The position numbers and the translations under genes were made by a program. Under the pieces are notes generated by a model. That model had not been told where the DNA came from. It searched no databases and saw nothing but the letters and a program-made list of their open reading frames with translations. DNA of 64,000 nucleotides from an uncultured Alcaligenaceae bacterium (GTDB lineage Bacteria > Pseudomonadota > Gammaproteobacteria > Burkholderiales > Burkholderiaceae_B), in contig CALKIR010000009.1 in assembly GCA_937995985.1 (NCBI GenBank), forward strand, positions 48,500-112,499. Direction: 5' to 3'. How positions within the stretch are numbered: the first letter of the stretch is position 1; every line of letters begins with the position of its first letter. Below are positions 52,818 to 59,817 of this stretch, one piece after another.

Positions 52818-53891
52818 GTGTTAAATACAATCAAGAGATTTTCTCTCAAGCAGGGTGCTGTATTAGCTTTGGGCGCCTTGGCATCTTTTTCAGTAATGGG
52901 TATGGACCGCTATACAGGGGTTATTGAGGGGGAGCCGAGCGAGGAGCTGGTACAGTTCCTTCAGGGAGTGGCTCCCGGAGCGCCCTTGCCTAAGGACGGA
53001 GAGTTTGTTCATGTGCCTCCCTCTATTGATGCTTTAGAGGATGAGGATATTCATCCTAAGCTCAAAGAGGCCATTCGCCGTGGTCATGACTTATTTGTGA
53101 ATACTCAGCAGTTGCGCGGCAAGAATGTGTTTAACAACATGAATTGTGCCAGCTGTCACTTAGGGGATGGGCGGTTACCTTTCTCTGGTCCAGTATGGCC
53201 AGCAGCAGTAGTTCTGCCTGATTTCCGTCCCAAAAACGATCATGTCAATAACCTAGAAGAGCGAATTGCTGGTTGCTTTACCTACTCTATGAACGGGACT
53301 CCTCCTGAGTACGGTAGTGATGATATGTTAGCAATGACCGCTTACATACAGTGGCTGGCCAAGGGCGTACCCATGTATGAGTCCAGAAAAATGTACGGTC
53401 GTGGCTATCCGCGTCTTGAGGACCCTGAGTTGCAACCTGATGCCATGCGGGGCAAAGCAGTTTATGAGCAAAATTGTGCTCTTTGCCACAGCGAGGATGG
53501 ATCTGGCAAGGTGGTTGATGGACAGGTTGTATTCCCAGCCCTATGGGGAGATGACTCTTATAACTGGGGCGCTGGGATTTCCCGTCTCTTTACCTTGGCC
53601 TCCTTTATCCGTTACAACATGCCACTGGGCCAGCCAAGCACCATCAGCGTGCAAGATGCTTGGGATTTAGCCCAGTATATTAATAGCCAAGAGCGACCCC
53701 AAGACCCGCGTTATACAGGTGATGTAGCAGAAACACGGGAGATGTATTTAGACACCTTCCACAAGCACACTTTATATGGTGTAGAAGTGGATGGGCGTGT
53801 TTTAGGTGATCACGATAATGTAGGGCACAAGGATTTCTTGGCTCCCGATGTATTACGTCCACGCGATTTTAGTGGGCAGGCTAACGATTAA
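52818..53891 (+). CDS. tsdA: Thiosulfate dehydrogenase TsdA (diheme cytochrome c)
   Basis: A periplasmic diheme enzyme that oxidises thiosulfate to tetrathionate (some members run mainly in reverse). It has about 357 residues starting at GTG 52818 with a perfect AGGAGG before it, and an N-terminal hydrophobic signal. The heme motifs are CASCH (Cys110-His114) and CALCH (Cys220-His224). The TsdA signature LEERIAGCFTYSMNGTPP contains Cys153, which in the family replaces methionine as an axial ligand of the first heme. The downstream LAKGVP segment also matches TsdA. It ends at a strong terminator. The direction of the reaction cannot be read from sequence. Confidence 0.85.
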   Translation: MLNTIKRFSLKQGAVLALGALASFSVMGMDRYTGVIEGEPSEELVQFLQGVAPGAPLPKDGEFVHVPPSIDALEDEDIHPKLKEAIRRGHDLFVNTQQLRGKNVFNNMNCASCHLGDGRLPFSGPVWPAAVVLPDFRPKNDHVNNLEERIAGCFTYSMNGTPPEYGSDDMLAMTAYIQWLAKGVPMYESRKMYGRGYPRLEDPELQPDAMRGKAVYEQNCALCHSEDGSGKVVDGQVVFPALWGDDSYNWGAGISRLFTLASFIRYNMPLGQPSTISVQDAWDLAQYINSQERPQDPRYTGDVAETREMYLDTFHKHTLYGVEVDGRVLGDHDNVGHKDFLAPDVLRPRDFSGQAND

Positions 53892-53908
53892 TATTGGTTT
53901 ACCCAAGG

Positions 53909-53937
53909 AGCTGCACCATTTGGTGCAGCTTTTTTTT
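53909..53937 (+). terminator. Intrinsic terminator after tsdA
   Basis: AGCTGCACC / GGTGCAGCT is a perfect 9-bp stem with an ATTT loop followed by TTTTTTT. Confidence 0.92.
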
Positions 53938-54234
53938 ATAGGTAGACGCTGATTTGGTTGGGGAAATAAAAAGATTTGGAAATTTAAAGTAGAACAGTAA
54001 CCAAATGTGTGCTGGGCTTTCGGCCTTGAGTCATTAGGCACAATAAGCAGTACACATTTTATTTGTAACAGTAGCGAGCACTTATCGGTTATTTAATTCT
54101 AAAAGGGTAGCTTAATTATTTTTTTAATACATCGCAGTACCAGAGCAGAGAAATGAATGCTTACAAGTGGAAACTTGCCAGCCTGGGCTACTCTTAGCGA
54201 TGATGGTTAGACTATTCATCTTTAGGAGGTGCAC
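53938..54234 (+). other. Intergenic stretch of about 300 bases
   Basis: AT-rich, with no coding frame that I can support. It holds a small CAAGT-GGAA-ACTTG inverted repeat near 54163-54176 and the AGGAGG of the next gene at its end. No confident promoter was found. Confidence 0.5.
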
Positions 54235-54618
54235 ATGCCCTTTAGTATTAAACGTTTATCCGCAACCCTTTTCTTTGCTGCAACCTTAGGCGCCGCTTCG
54301 ACTTTGTCGTATGCGCAACAGACGACACCTCCTGTTGCCCCGGCTGCACCACAGATTGTGCAACCTACCGATGAGCAGTTAGAGCGCTATGTTGATGCAG
54401 CGCGCAAAGTAACCGAGGTCGCTCAAGAGTATCAACCTAAGTTGGAACAAGCGGCAGACCAAGCAGAACAGCAAAAAATTATGCAAGAGGCTGATGAAAA
54501 AATGGTTGCTGCTGTAGAGGCTGATGGGTTTACTGTAGAGGAATACAATGGGATTAGCTTAGCTATTCAGCAAGATAGTAAGCTGCGCCAAAAAGTAGAG
54601 CAAATGATAAATCAGTAG
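54235..54618 (+). CDS. DUF4168 family secreted protein
   Basis: A 127-residue secreted protein of unknown function. A signal peptide ends at LSYA/QQ near residue 27. A Pro/Ala-rich stretch is followed by a helical domain (DEQLERYVDAARKVTEVAQEY to FTVEEYNGISLAIQQD), the DUF4168 pattern found in many Gram-negative envelopes. AGGAGG sits five bases before ATG 54235. A terminator follows, so it is probably a single-gene transcript. Confidence 0.8.
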   Translation: MPFSIKRLSATLFFAATLGAASTLSYAQQTTPPVAPAAPQIVQPTDEQLERYVDAARKVTEVAQEYQPKLEQAADQAEQQKIMQEADEKMVAAVEADGFTVEEYNGISLAIQQDSKLRQKVEQMINQ

Positions 54619-54648
54619 CCGTGCGGATGTACTCATGCACAGTTTACA

Positions 54649-54671
54649 AGCGCCTTATCGGCGCTTTTTTT
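54649..54671 (+). terminator. Intrinsic terminator after the DUF4168 gene
   Basis: AGCGCC / GGCGCT with a 5-base loop is followed by seven T. It separates this gene from the convergent methyltransferase gene. Confidence 0.8.
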
Positions 54672-54688
54672 ATGCTCATACAGTGAGT

Positions 54689-55303
54689 TTATGTTTTCTT
54701 GGCAATTACTTGTAGAACAGAGGACGGTCCATCGTGGCCAATGCCCTCGACAATATTTCTTTCTATTTGTTCAAAATGCAGCAGCTCTAGACCGGCTAAT
54801 TCTTGGCGAATAGTCTCTGGCTCATACAGCAAGTCCCTGTCTTTTGGTCCGCCAGTACCGTATTGTAATTGTTCAGGGGTGTAAGCCTCCATCAAAAAAA
54901 TCCCCCCTTTTTTTAATGAGTGAATCAGTCCTTGGTGCACGGTGCGCCGCACAGGGGGAGGGAGGTGACAGAAAATATTAATCACGCCATCCCAAGCGTT
55001 GGGCTCAAATTCATAGTATTTGAGGTGTGCAAGCAAGGGGTGAACAGTGACGCCTTTTTCTTTGGCAAGCTGCTCCATTTTTTTTAACCCAGCTGGAGCT
55101 GAGTCAAGTGCGGTGACCTCATAGCCCAGTTGAGCTAAAAAAACGGCATTTCTCCCTTCTCCTTCACCTAGGGAGATGAGACGCCCTTTTTGTGGAAAAA
55201 CATGAGCATGCTCTTTAAGAAAATCATTAGGCAATTTGCCATAGTAGTATTCAGGCTGGCTAAAACGCTCATCCCAAAATGCACGAGGATCATTTTGACT
55301 CAT
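54689..55303 (-). CDS. TehB-like class I SAM-dependent methyltransferase
   Basis: A 204-residue methyltransferase. The SAM motif I is ISLGEGEGRNAVFLAQLGY near residues 43-61, followed by the acidic ALDSAPAGL. The middle strand reads WDGVINIFCHLPP, in which some TehB/thiopurine-type enzymes carry a similar FCH segment. The N-terminal FWDERFSQPEYYYGKLPNDFL is typical of the tellurite-resistance/NNMT-like group. The substrate is unknown. It is divergent from the HdeD-like gene across a 186-base spacer. Confidence 0.82.
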   Translation of the reverse strand: MSQNDPRAFWDERFSQPEYYYGKLPNDFLKEHAHVFPQKGRLISLGEGEGRNAVFLAQLGYEVTALDSAPAGLKKMEQLAKEKGVTVHPLLAHLKYYEFEPNAWDGVINIFCHLPPPVRRTVHQGLIHSLKKGGIFLMEAYTPEQLQYGTGGPKDRDLLYEPETIRQELAGLELLHFEQIERNIVEGIGHDGPSSVLQVIAKKT

Positions 55304-55489
55304 GGCAATAGGTCCTTTTAAGTGGGTTATTAATGAACTAGCTATAGTTTGGTTTTAGGAGGAATAAAGCTCACTATATCAGGGCATTGGTAAATAAAAA
55401 ATTGTTTAGTTTGCAGCGAGCACAGAACAATACAGGTAAAATAAATAAATACCAAAGGGTCATTTGATAACTTAGTTTAAAGGATTTTT

Positions 55490-56077
55490 ATGACAAACCC
55501 TATTCCACCGCGTTTTCCTCAGGATTCACCGATCACTCAAGCGTTAAAAACTTTAGCTCCTAAATGGGGCTGGTTTGTAGCTTTGGGCTTACTGCTGCTT
55601 TTTTTAGGTGTAATAGCCAGTTTGCATATTCTTACTGCCGCTATGGTGAGTGTATGGTTTATTGGCGTGATGATGATTATTGGGGGGGGAGCGCAGCTTT
55701 TTCATGCTTGGGGAACTCGGCCTTGGTCTAGTTTTTTATTGTGGTCAATAAGTGGCTTGTTGTATTTGGCTGGAGGGGTGATTGCTTTTATTAATCCTCT
55801 GTTAGGAGCAATGTTTTTAACCCTTTTGCTGGGAGCAACCTTAATTGGGCTGGGGGCCTTGCGGTTATGGATTTGGTTTAATTACCGCTCTCAAGAAGGG
55901 TGGAGCTGGTTGGCCTTAAGTGGCTTAATTAGTGTGGTAGCAGGCCTGTTAATTGCTTGGGGCTGGCCAGATAATAGTGTGTTTATTATGGGCATGATTT
56001 TAACTATAGATTTATTGTTCCAAGGGTGGGGCTTATTGTTTTTAGGACTGGCTTTGAGAAATGCCCGTTCAGAATAA
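55490..56077 (+). CDS. HdeD-like multipass membrane protein (DUF308)
   Basis: A 195-residue inner-membrane protein with about six transmembrane helices arranged as repeated pairs (LGLLLLFLGVIASLHI, VWFIGVMMIIGGGAQL, SISGLLYLAGGVIAFINPL, and so on). The GGG...NP repeat pattern is typical of HdeD, which is linked to acid resistance in E. coli. The molecular role is unknown. It lies 133 bases upstream of the release-factor-like gene, behind which an FNR-type site is found. Confidence 0.82.
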   Translation: MTNPIPPRFPQDSPITQALKTLAPKWGWFVALGLLLLFLGVIASLHILTAAMVSVWFIGVMMIIGGGAQLFHAWGTRPWSSFLLWSISGLLYLAGGVIAFINPLLGAMFLTLLLGATLIGLGALRLWIWFNYRSQEGWSWLALSGLISVVAGLLIAWGWPDNSVFIMGMILTIDLLFQGWGLLFLGLALRNARSE

Positions 56078-56106
56078 AAATAAACTTTTTTAATTTCTGC
56101 TAATTA

Positions 56107-56120
56107 TTGACTTTTATCAA
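56107..56120 (+). promoter_or_regulatory. Predicted FNR/Anr binding site
   Basis: TTGAC-TTTT-ATCAA matches the FNR consensus TTGAT-N4-ATCAA at nine of ten positions. Its centre (56113.5) is 41.5 bases before position 56155. A -10-like GATACT (56144-56149) sits where a class II FNR-dependent promoter would have it. The start codon of the downstream gene is at 56211. Confidence 0.6.
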
Positions 56121-56210
56121 GTACAAAAGGTGTATTTTATATTGATACTATAGGTATAGCGGTACAATGAAGTCATAAAACTTAAATAATTTTTTACAGG
56201 AGTACCATTT

Positions 56211-57371
56211 ATGGGTCATTTATCCTTTGACGCATTATCCCCTTTCCTTGAGAGACAAGAGGGCCCATGTTTGTCTTTATACCAAGCGACCCATCGCAGT
56301 CATCCTGATAATGCTCAGGATCCAATCCGATTTAAAAATTTAGTAAAAGAGTTGGAAAGCTCTTTGAGCGCTCAGTATTCAAAGGCTGAATGTGAGGCGC
56401 TGTTGGCGCCATTTCATAAATTGGCGGCAGATGAGCATTTTTGGCAGCATACTTTAGACGGGTTGGCGATTCTGGCAAAAAAAGACGTATTTAAAGTATT
56501 TAGCTTACAGCGTCCTACCCCTGATTTTGCTGTGGTTGCAGATTCTTTCCACATCAAGCCTTTGCTGCGACAGATGCAAACTTTGGATCGTTTCCAAGTG
56601 CTTTGCTTGTCTCGACATGCTGTACAGTTATTTGAGGGCAATCGAGATGTGCTGGACCATATTGTATTGGATGATGAGTTTCCAGCTACTATCGAGCAGG
56701 CTTTAGGTGAGGAGCGTGAGGCAGGCTCTTTAAGCATGGCGACTTACCGTTTGGGCGCAGCAGCGCGTACCAGTGCGGCGATGTTCCATGGGCATGGTGG
56801 TCGTGCTGATGCGGTAGAAGTCGATACAGAACGCTTTTTCCGTGTAGTTGATCGTGCAATTATTGATCGCATTAGCAAGCCCAGCGGTTTGCCCTTGGTT
56901 TTAGTCACATTGCCTGAGTATCAGGGAGTTTTTCGTAAGTTGTCGCATAATAATCATCTGTTGACAGAAGGGGTAAGCATTGACCCGACAGCATTGAGCG
57001 TAGATGACTTACGCAAGCGTGTGTGGCAGGTGGTGGAGCCGGTAGCCCAAGAGCGAGTGGCGAATGCCATTGCCCAATTTAAGAAATCACATGGGACGGG
57101 TTTGGCAAGCGATAATATCCAAAGTGTGGTTCGTGCAATTTTAGAGGGCCGTGTAGACACTTTGCTTATTTCTGCTGAGCAAAGAATTCCAGGGCGCATC
57201 CATCGTGATGAGAAACGAGTAGAAATTCTTGAGGACTTTAGTGCTCCCGATGTGGAAGATGTACTGGATGATCTTGCAGAAATGACCATTCGTCGTAGCG
57301 GCAAGTTAATGGTATTGCCCGAAGAGGTCATGCCTACCGATACTGGTATTGCGGCTATTTATCGATATTAA
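56211..57371 (+). CDS. Bacterial release-factor-like protein, baeRF family 3
   Basis: A 386-residue cytoplasmic protein of the bacterial archaeo-eukaryotic release factor (baeRF) group. It shows the family 3 features PCLSLYQATHR near the N-terminus, DPIRFKNLVKELE, FHIKPLLRQMQTLDRFQVLCLS and RHAVQLFEG. The C-terminal half resembles the eRF1 middle and C domains (RVDTLLISAEQRI). Such proteins are thought to bind ribosomes, but their role is not established. AGGAG precedes the ATG. It is preceded by an FNR box and followed by a strong terminator. Confidence 0.78.
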   Translation: MGHLSFDALSPFLERQEGPCLSLYQATHRSHPDNAQDPIRFKNLVKELESSLSAQYSKAECEALLAPFHKLAADEHFWQHTLDGLAILAKKDVFKVFSLQRPTPDFAVVADSFHIKPLLRQMQTLDRFQVLCLSRHAVQLFEGNRDVLDHIVLDDEFPATIEQALGEEREAGSLSMATYRLGAAARTSAAMFHGHGGRADAVEVDTERFFRVVDRAIIDRISKPSGLPLVLVTLPEYQGVFRKLSHNNHLLTEGVSIDPTALSVDDLRKRVWQVVEPVAQERVANAIAQFKKSHGTGLASDNIQSVVRAILEGRVDTLLISAEQRIPGRIHRDEKRVEILEDFSAPDVEDVLDDLAEMTIRRSGKLMVLPEEVMPTDTGIAAIYRY

Positions 57372-57385
57372 TGAGTAGCGTGTTC

Positions 57386-57419
57386 AAGCCTCGGCATTAG
57401 TTAAGCCGAGGCTTTTTTT
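57386..57419 (+). terminator. Intrinsic terminator after the baeRF gene
   Basis: AAGCCTCGGC / GCCGAGGCTT is a 10-bp stem with a 9-base loop followed by TTTTTTT. It reaches into the 3' end of the convergent kinase-like gene. Confidence 0.88.
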
Positions 57420-58234
57420 ATTGTCGGCAAGACGCTGTTGAGTATTTGGCCAAAGAAAATAGAAGTATTAATATCATTATTGTGTTTATTCACTCGCCCT
57501 AGGTAGTGGCCAAATCCTATTAGTGGCTTGAGCCAACGCAGTAGTTTTTGCAGGTAGGGGATTAATTCTGTATTAGGGTTTATGTGCCAATAGTGCCAAA
57601 AAAGCTGCTCCCCAAGGTTTAGGTCATCATGAAGAAATTTTTTTATAGAGTTAAAAGTTAAGACAAGGTCATAGCATTGGCTAAGTGCTAAAGGTGTGTA
57701 AAAGCCAAAGCGTTCCTCAAAATCAATACGAAATAATTGCTTATTTAATAAAGTAAGATTTCTAATTTGCGGTCCTCCATGCCATTGTTTTTTGACATGC
57801 AGATGAGCTAAATTGGCAACTACATCAAAAATTAACGCTAAACGAGCTGGTTCTGTACGCCTGGGCAAGAGAGTATCTAAGGATACGCCGCTGTATGCTT
57901 GGATAAAATAGTGTTTGTTGTGATAATAGATAGGGGCAACAGCTATGCCAGCATGCTGCAGCAGAGTGATTCTTTGTGCTTCTTCTTGTACGCTTAAGGA
58001 GCGAAAGCACGCCGGGGGGAGCCACTTTCTAAAAACTAGTAAATAACCAAGAGCGCTTAAGCGCTCTTGGCGACTGCGGTCCTTCTCTTGGCGCTGAAAC
58101 TTCACTACAAAGCGGTGTTGTTCAAATTCTATAATTTGCGGGCGTTCAGGTGGGTTAGCAGCAAATTGTTGCTCTACCTGTGCGCGCAGTGCATTGATTT
58201 GCTCGGTGGTTAATGAAGGGAAATCCACAGCCAT
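57401..58234 (-). CDS. Kinase-fold protein (BUD32/lipopolysaccharide-kinase-like)
   Basis: A 277-residue protein with a protein-kinase-like fold. The residues resembling the catalytic loop are WHGGPQIRNLTLL, where the usual HGD is HGG, followed by a metal-site segment IDFEERFG in place of DFG. An early lysine strand (FVVKFQRQEKD) could contact ATP. The family resembles WaaP/BUD32-like small kinases. The Asp of HGD is replaced, so the protein may be catalytically weak or act by a variant mechanism. It is a single gene convergent with the baeRF gene and divergent from the FAD oxidoreductase. Confidence 0.65.
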   Translation of the reverse strand: MAVDFPSLTTEQINALRAQVEQQFAANPPERPQIIEFEQHRFVVKFQRQEKDRSRQERLSALGYLLVFRKWLPPACFRSLSVQEEAQRITLLQHAGIAVAPIYYHNKHYFIQAYSGVSLDTLLPRRTEPARLALIFDVVANLAHLHVKKQWHGGPQIRNLTLLNKQLFRIDFEERFGFYTPLALSQCYDLVLTFNSIKKFLHDDLNLGEQLFWHYWHINPNTELIPYLQKLLRWLKPLIGFGHYLGRVNKHNNDINTSIFFGQILNSVLPTIKKASA

Positions 58235-58436
58235 AAGTATGCGAGGGTGCTTGTTAAAGAGAGAATAAACAAAACATTATATATCAGCCTTTTTCATCAT
58301 TTTTAAGAAAAGTGTTCAATAGATAATTGAGGTTACTCTATAACCTTAGAATTGCACTATGATGTGCTGAGCTGCTTCATATGTGGTATGAATAAAATGG
58401 TGAAAGGGTAGGTAGTCGGTTAGAAATGGATGAGCC

Positions 58437-59756
58437 ATGCGAACAATATCAATACTGCCAAATAATGATCAATACAATGGGTGGAGTGCTTTATTACCTA
58501 AGCGCAAACCAAACCCAATTTTGCAGCATGCTTACGAAGCAGATTTTCTTGTGATCGGAGCAGGCTTTGCTGGTTTGGCTGCGGCTCGCCGTTTGGCAGA
58601 ATTGCAGCCGCAGGCCACTATCGTACTGTTAGAAGCCGAGCAGGTTGGGGAAGGGGCGCAAGGACGCAATTCTGGCTTTGTTATCAGTGCTCCCCATATT
58701 GCTCGAGGTGGAAAGTGGCAGCTCGAGCGTGCTCAAAAGCACTTATCTTTAACCCAAAAAGCGGTGGCTTATTTAAAAGAGCAGGTCGACACACACCGCA
58801 TAGATTGTGATTGGCAACAAGATGGTAGTTTTCATACTGCGGCTACAACACGGGGAGCTCATGAAGTATTAATGCCTCGCCGTAGTCTATTAGAACGCCT
58901 GGAGGTGCCTTTTGAGTGGCTTGAGCAGACAGAGCTGAGTGAGCGAGTAGGTTTTGAGCATTATAAGGTTGGCCTGTACACCCCAGATACTGTCTTATTA
59001 AATCCTAGCGCTTTAACACGAGGGCTAGCCGACTCATTACCTTCTAACGTACATTTATTTGAATACTCTCCGGTTCTAAGTATGGACTTGTCTCATGGGG
59101 TTCGGGTGCGCACTCCGGCAGGCTCAGTCCATGCAAAAAAAATGATTTTGGCTGTAAATGGGTTTGCAGAGCAATTTGGATTTTATAGTGGACGTTTAAT
59201 GCATTTTGCTGCGCATGCGAGTTTGACGCAGCCAATGAATGAGCATCAGCAAGAGGCGTTAACGGGCCTTAAGCGTTGGGGAACCGTACCCGTAAATGCT
59301 TTGCTTGGGGCGACCTTAAGGCGTACCTCTGATCAGCGGCTCTTGATTCGTCAGCATGTAGACTATGTGCCGGATCTGCGTCTTGAGGAGATGGATAGAG
59401 AGACTATTGCGCGTCGCCACCAAGAGCTACTGCATCAGCGTTTCCCTATGTTGAGTGATTTGCACATAGAGCACACGTGGACTGGTTTGGTATGCATGTC
59501 AAGAAATAGTGCTTCTGGGTTTGGGCGATTGGCTCCCAATGTATATGGCGCGGTATGCCAAAATGGGATTGGGATTACAACTGGAACCATCGGTGGATTG
59601 TTAGCTGCTGAGCTGGCTTGCGGTGAGTCTAGTGAGCTTTTAGATTTTATGCTGCAGTTAGAGCAGCCAGCGGCATTATTGCCAAAAATCTTCTTAAATG
59701 CTGGGGTACGCAGCCGCTTACTATGGGAGAAGTGGCGCGGACGGGCTGAAGCCTAA
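58437..59756 (+). CDS. PuuB-like FAD-dependent oxidoreductase
   Basis: A 439-residue DAO-family flavoenzyme. The FAD-binding VIGAGFAGLAAARRLAE begins near residue 39 and ends with an acidic LLEAEQ, and the GRNSGFVIS segment follows. The C-terminal FAD site is GAVCQNGIGITTGTIGG. The pattern resembles gamma-glutamylputrescine oxidase (PuuB) and glycine/sarcosine-type oxidases, so a secondary or primary amine substrate is likely. No polyamine genes lie beside it. The start codon has only a weak ribosome binding site. Confidence 0.78.
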   Translation: MRTISILPNNDQYNGWSALLPKRKPNPILQHAYEADFLVIGAGFAGLAAARRLAELQPQATIVLLEAEQVGEGAQGRNSGFVISAPHIARGGKWQLERAQKHLSLTQKAVAYLKEQVDTHRIDCDWQQDGSFHTAATTRGAHEVLMPRRSLLERLEVPFEWLEQTELSERVGFEHYKVGLYTPDTVLLNPSALTRGLADSLPSNVHLFEYSPVLSMDLSHGVRVRTPAGSVHAKKMILAVNGFAEQFGFYSGRLMHFAAHASLTQPMNEHQQEALTGLKRWGTVPVNALLGATLRRTSDQRLLIRQHVDYVPDLRLEEMDRETIARRHQELLHQRFPMLSDLHIEHTWTGLVCMSRNSASGFGRLAPNVYGAVCQNGIGITTGTIGGLLAAELACGESSELLDFMLQLEQPAALLPKIFLNAGVRSRLLWEKWRGRAEA

Positions 59757-59773
59757 GGGGCTATTTGCAGGGT

Positions 59774-59797
59774 AAAAAAAGGGGCCAAAGGGCCCCT
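59774..59797 (-). terminator. Intrinsic terminator of acnA
   Basis: On the minus strand, GGGGCC-CTTT-GGCCCC is followed by TTTTTT. It lies 21 bases after the acnA stop. On the plus strand it lacks a T-run, so the FAD oxidoreductase gene relies on it only as a hairpin. Confidence 0.8.
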
Positions 59798-59817
59798 GAA
59801 ATTATCTGTCACAAAGC

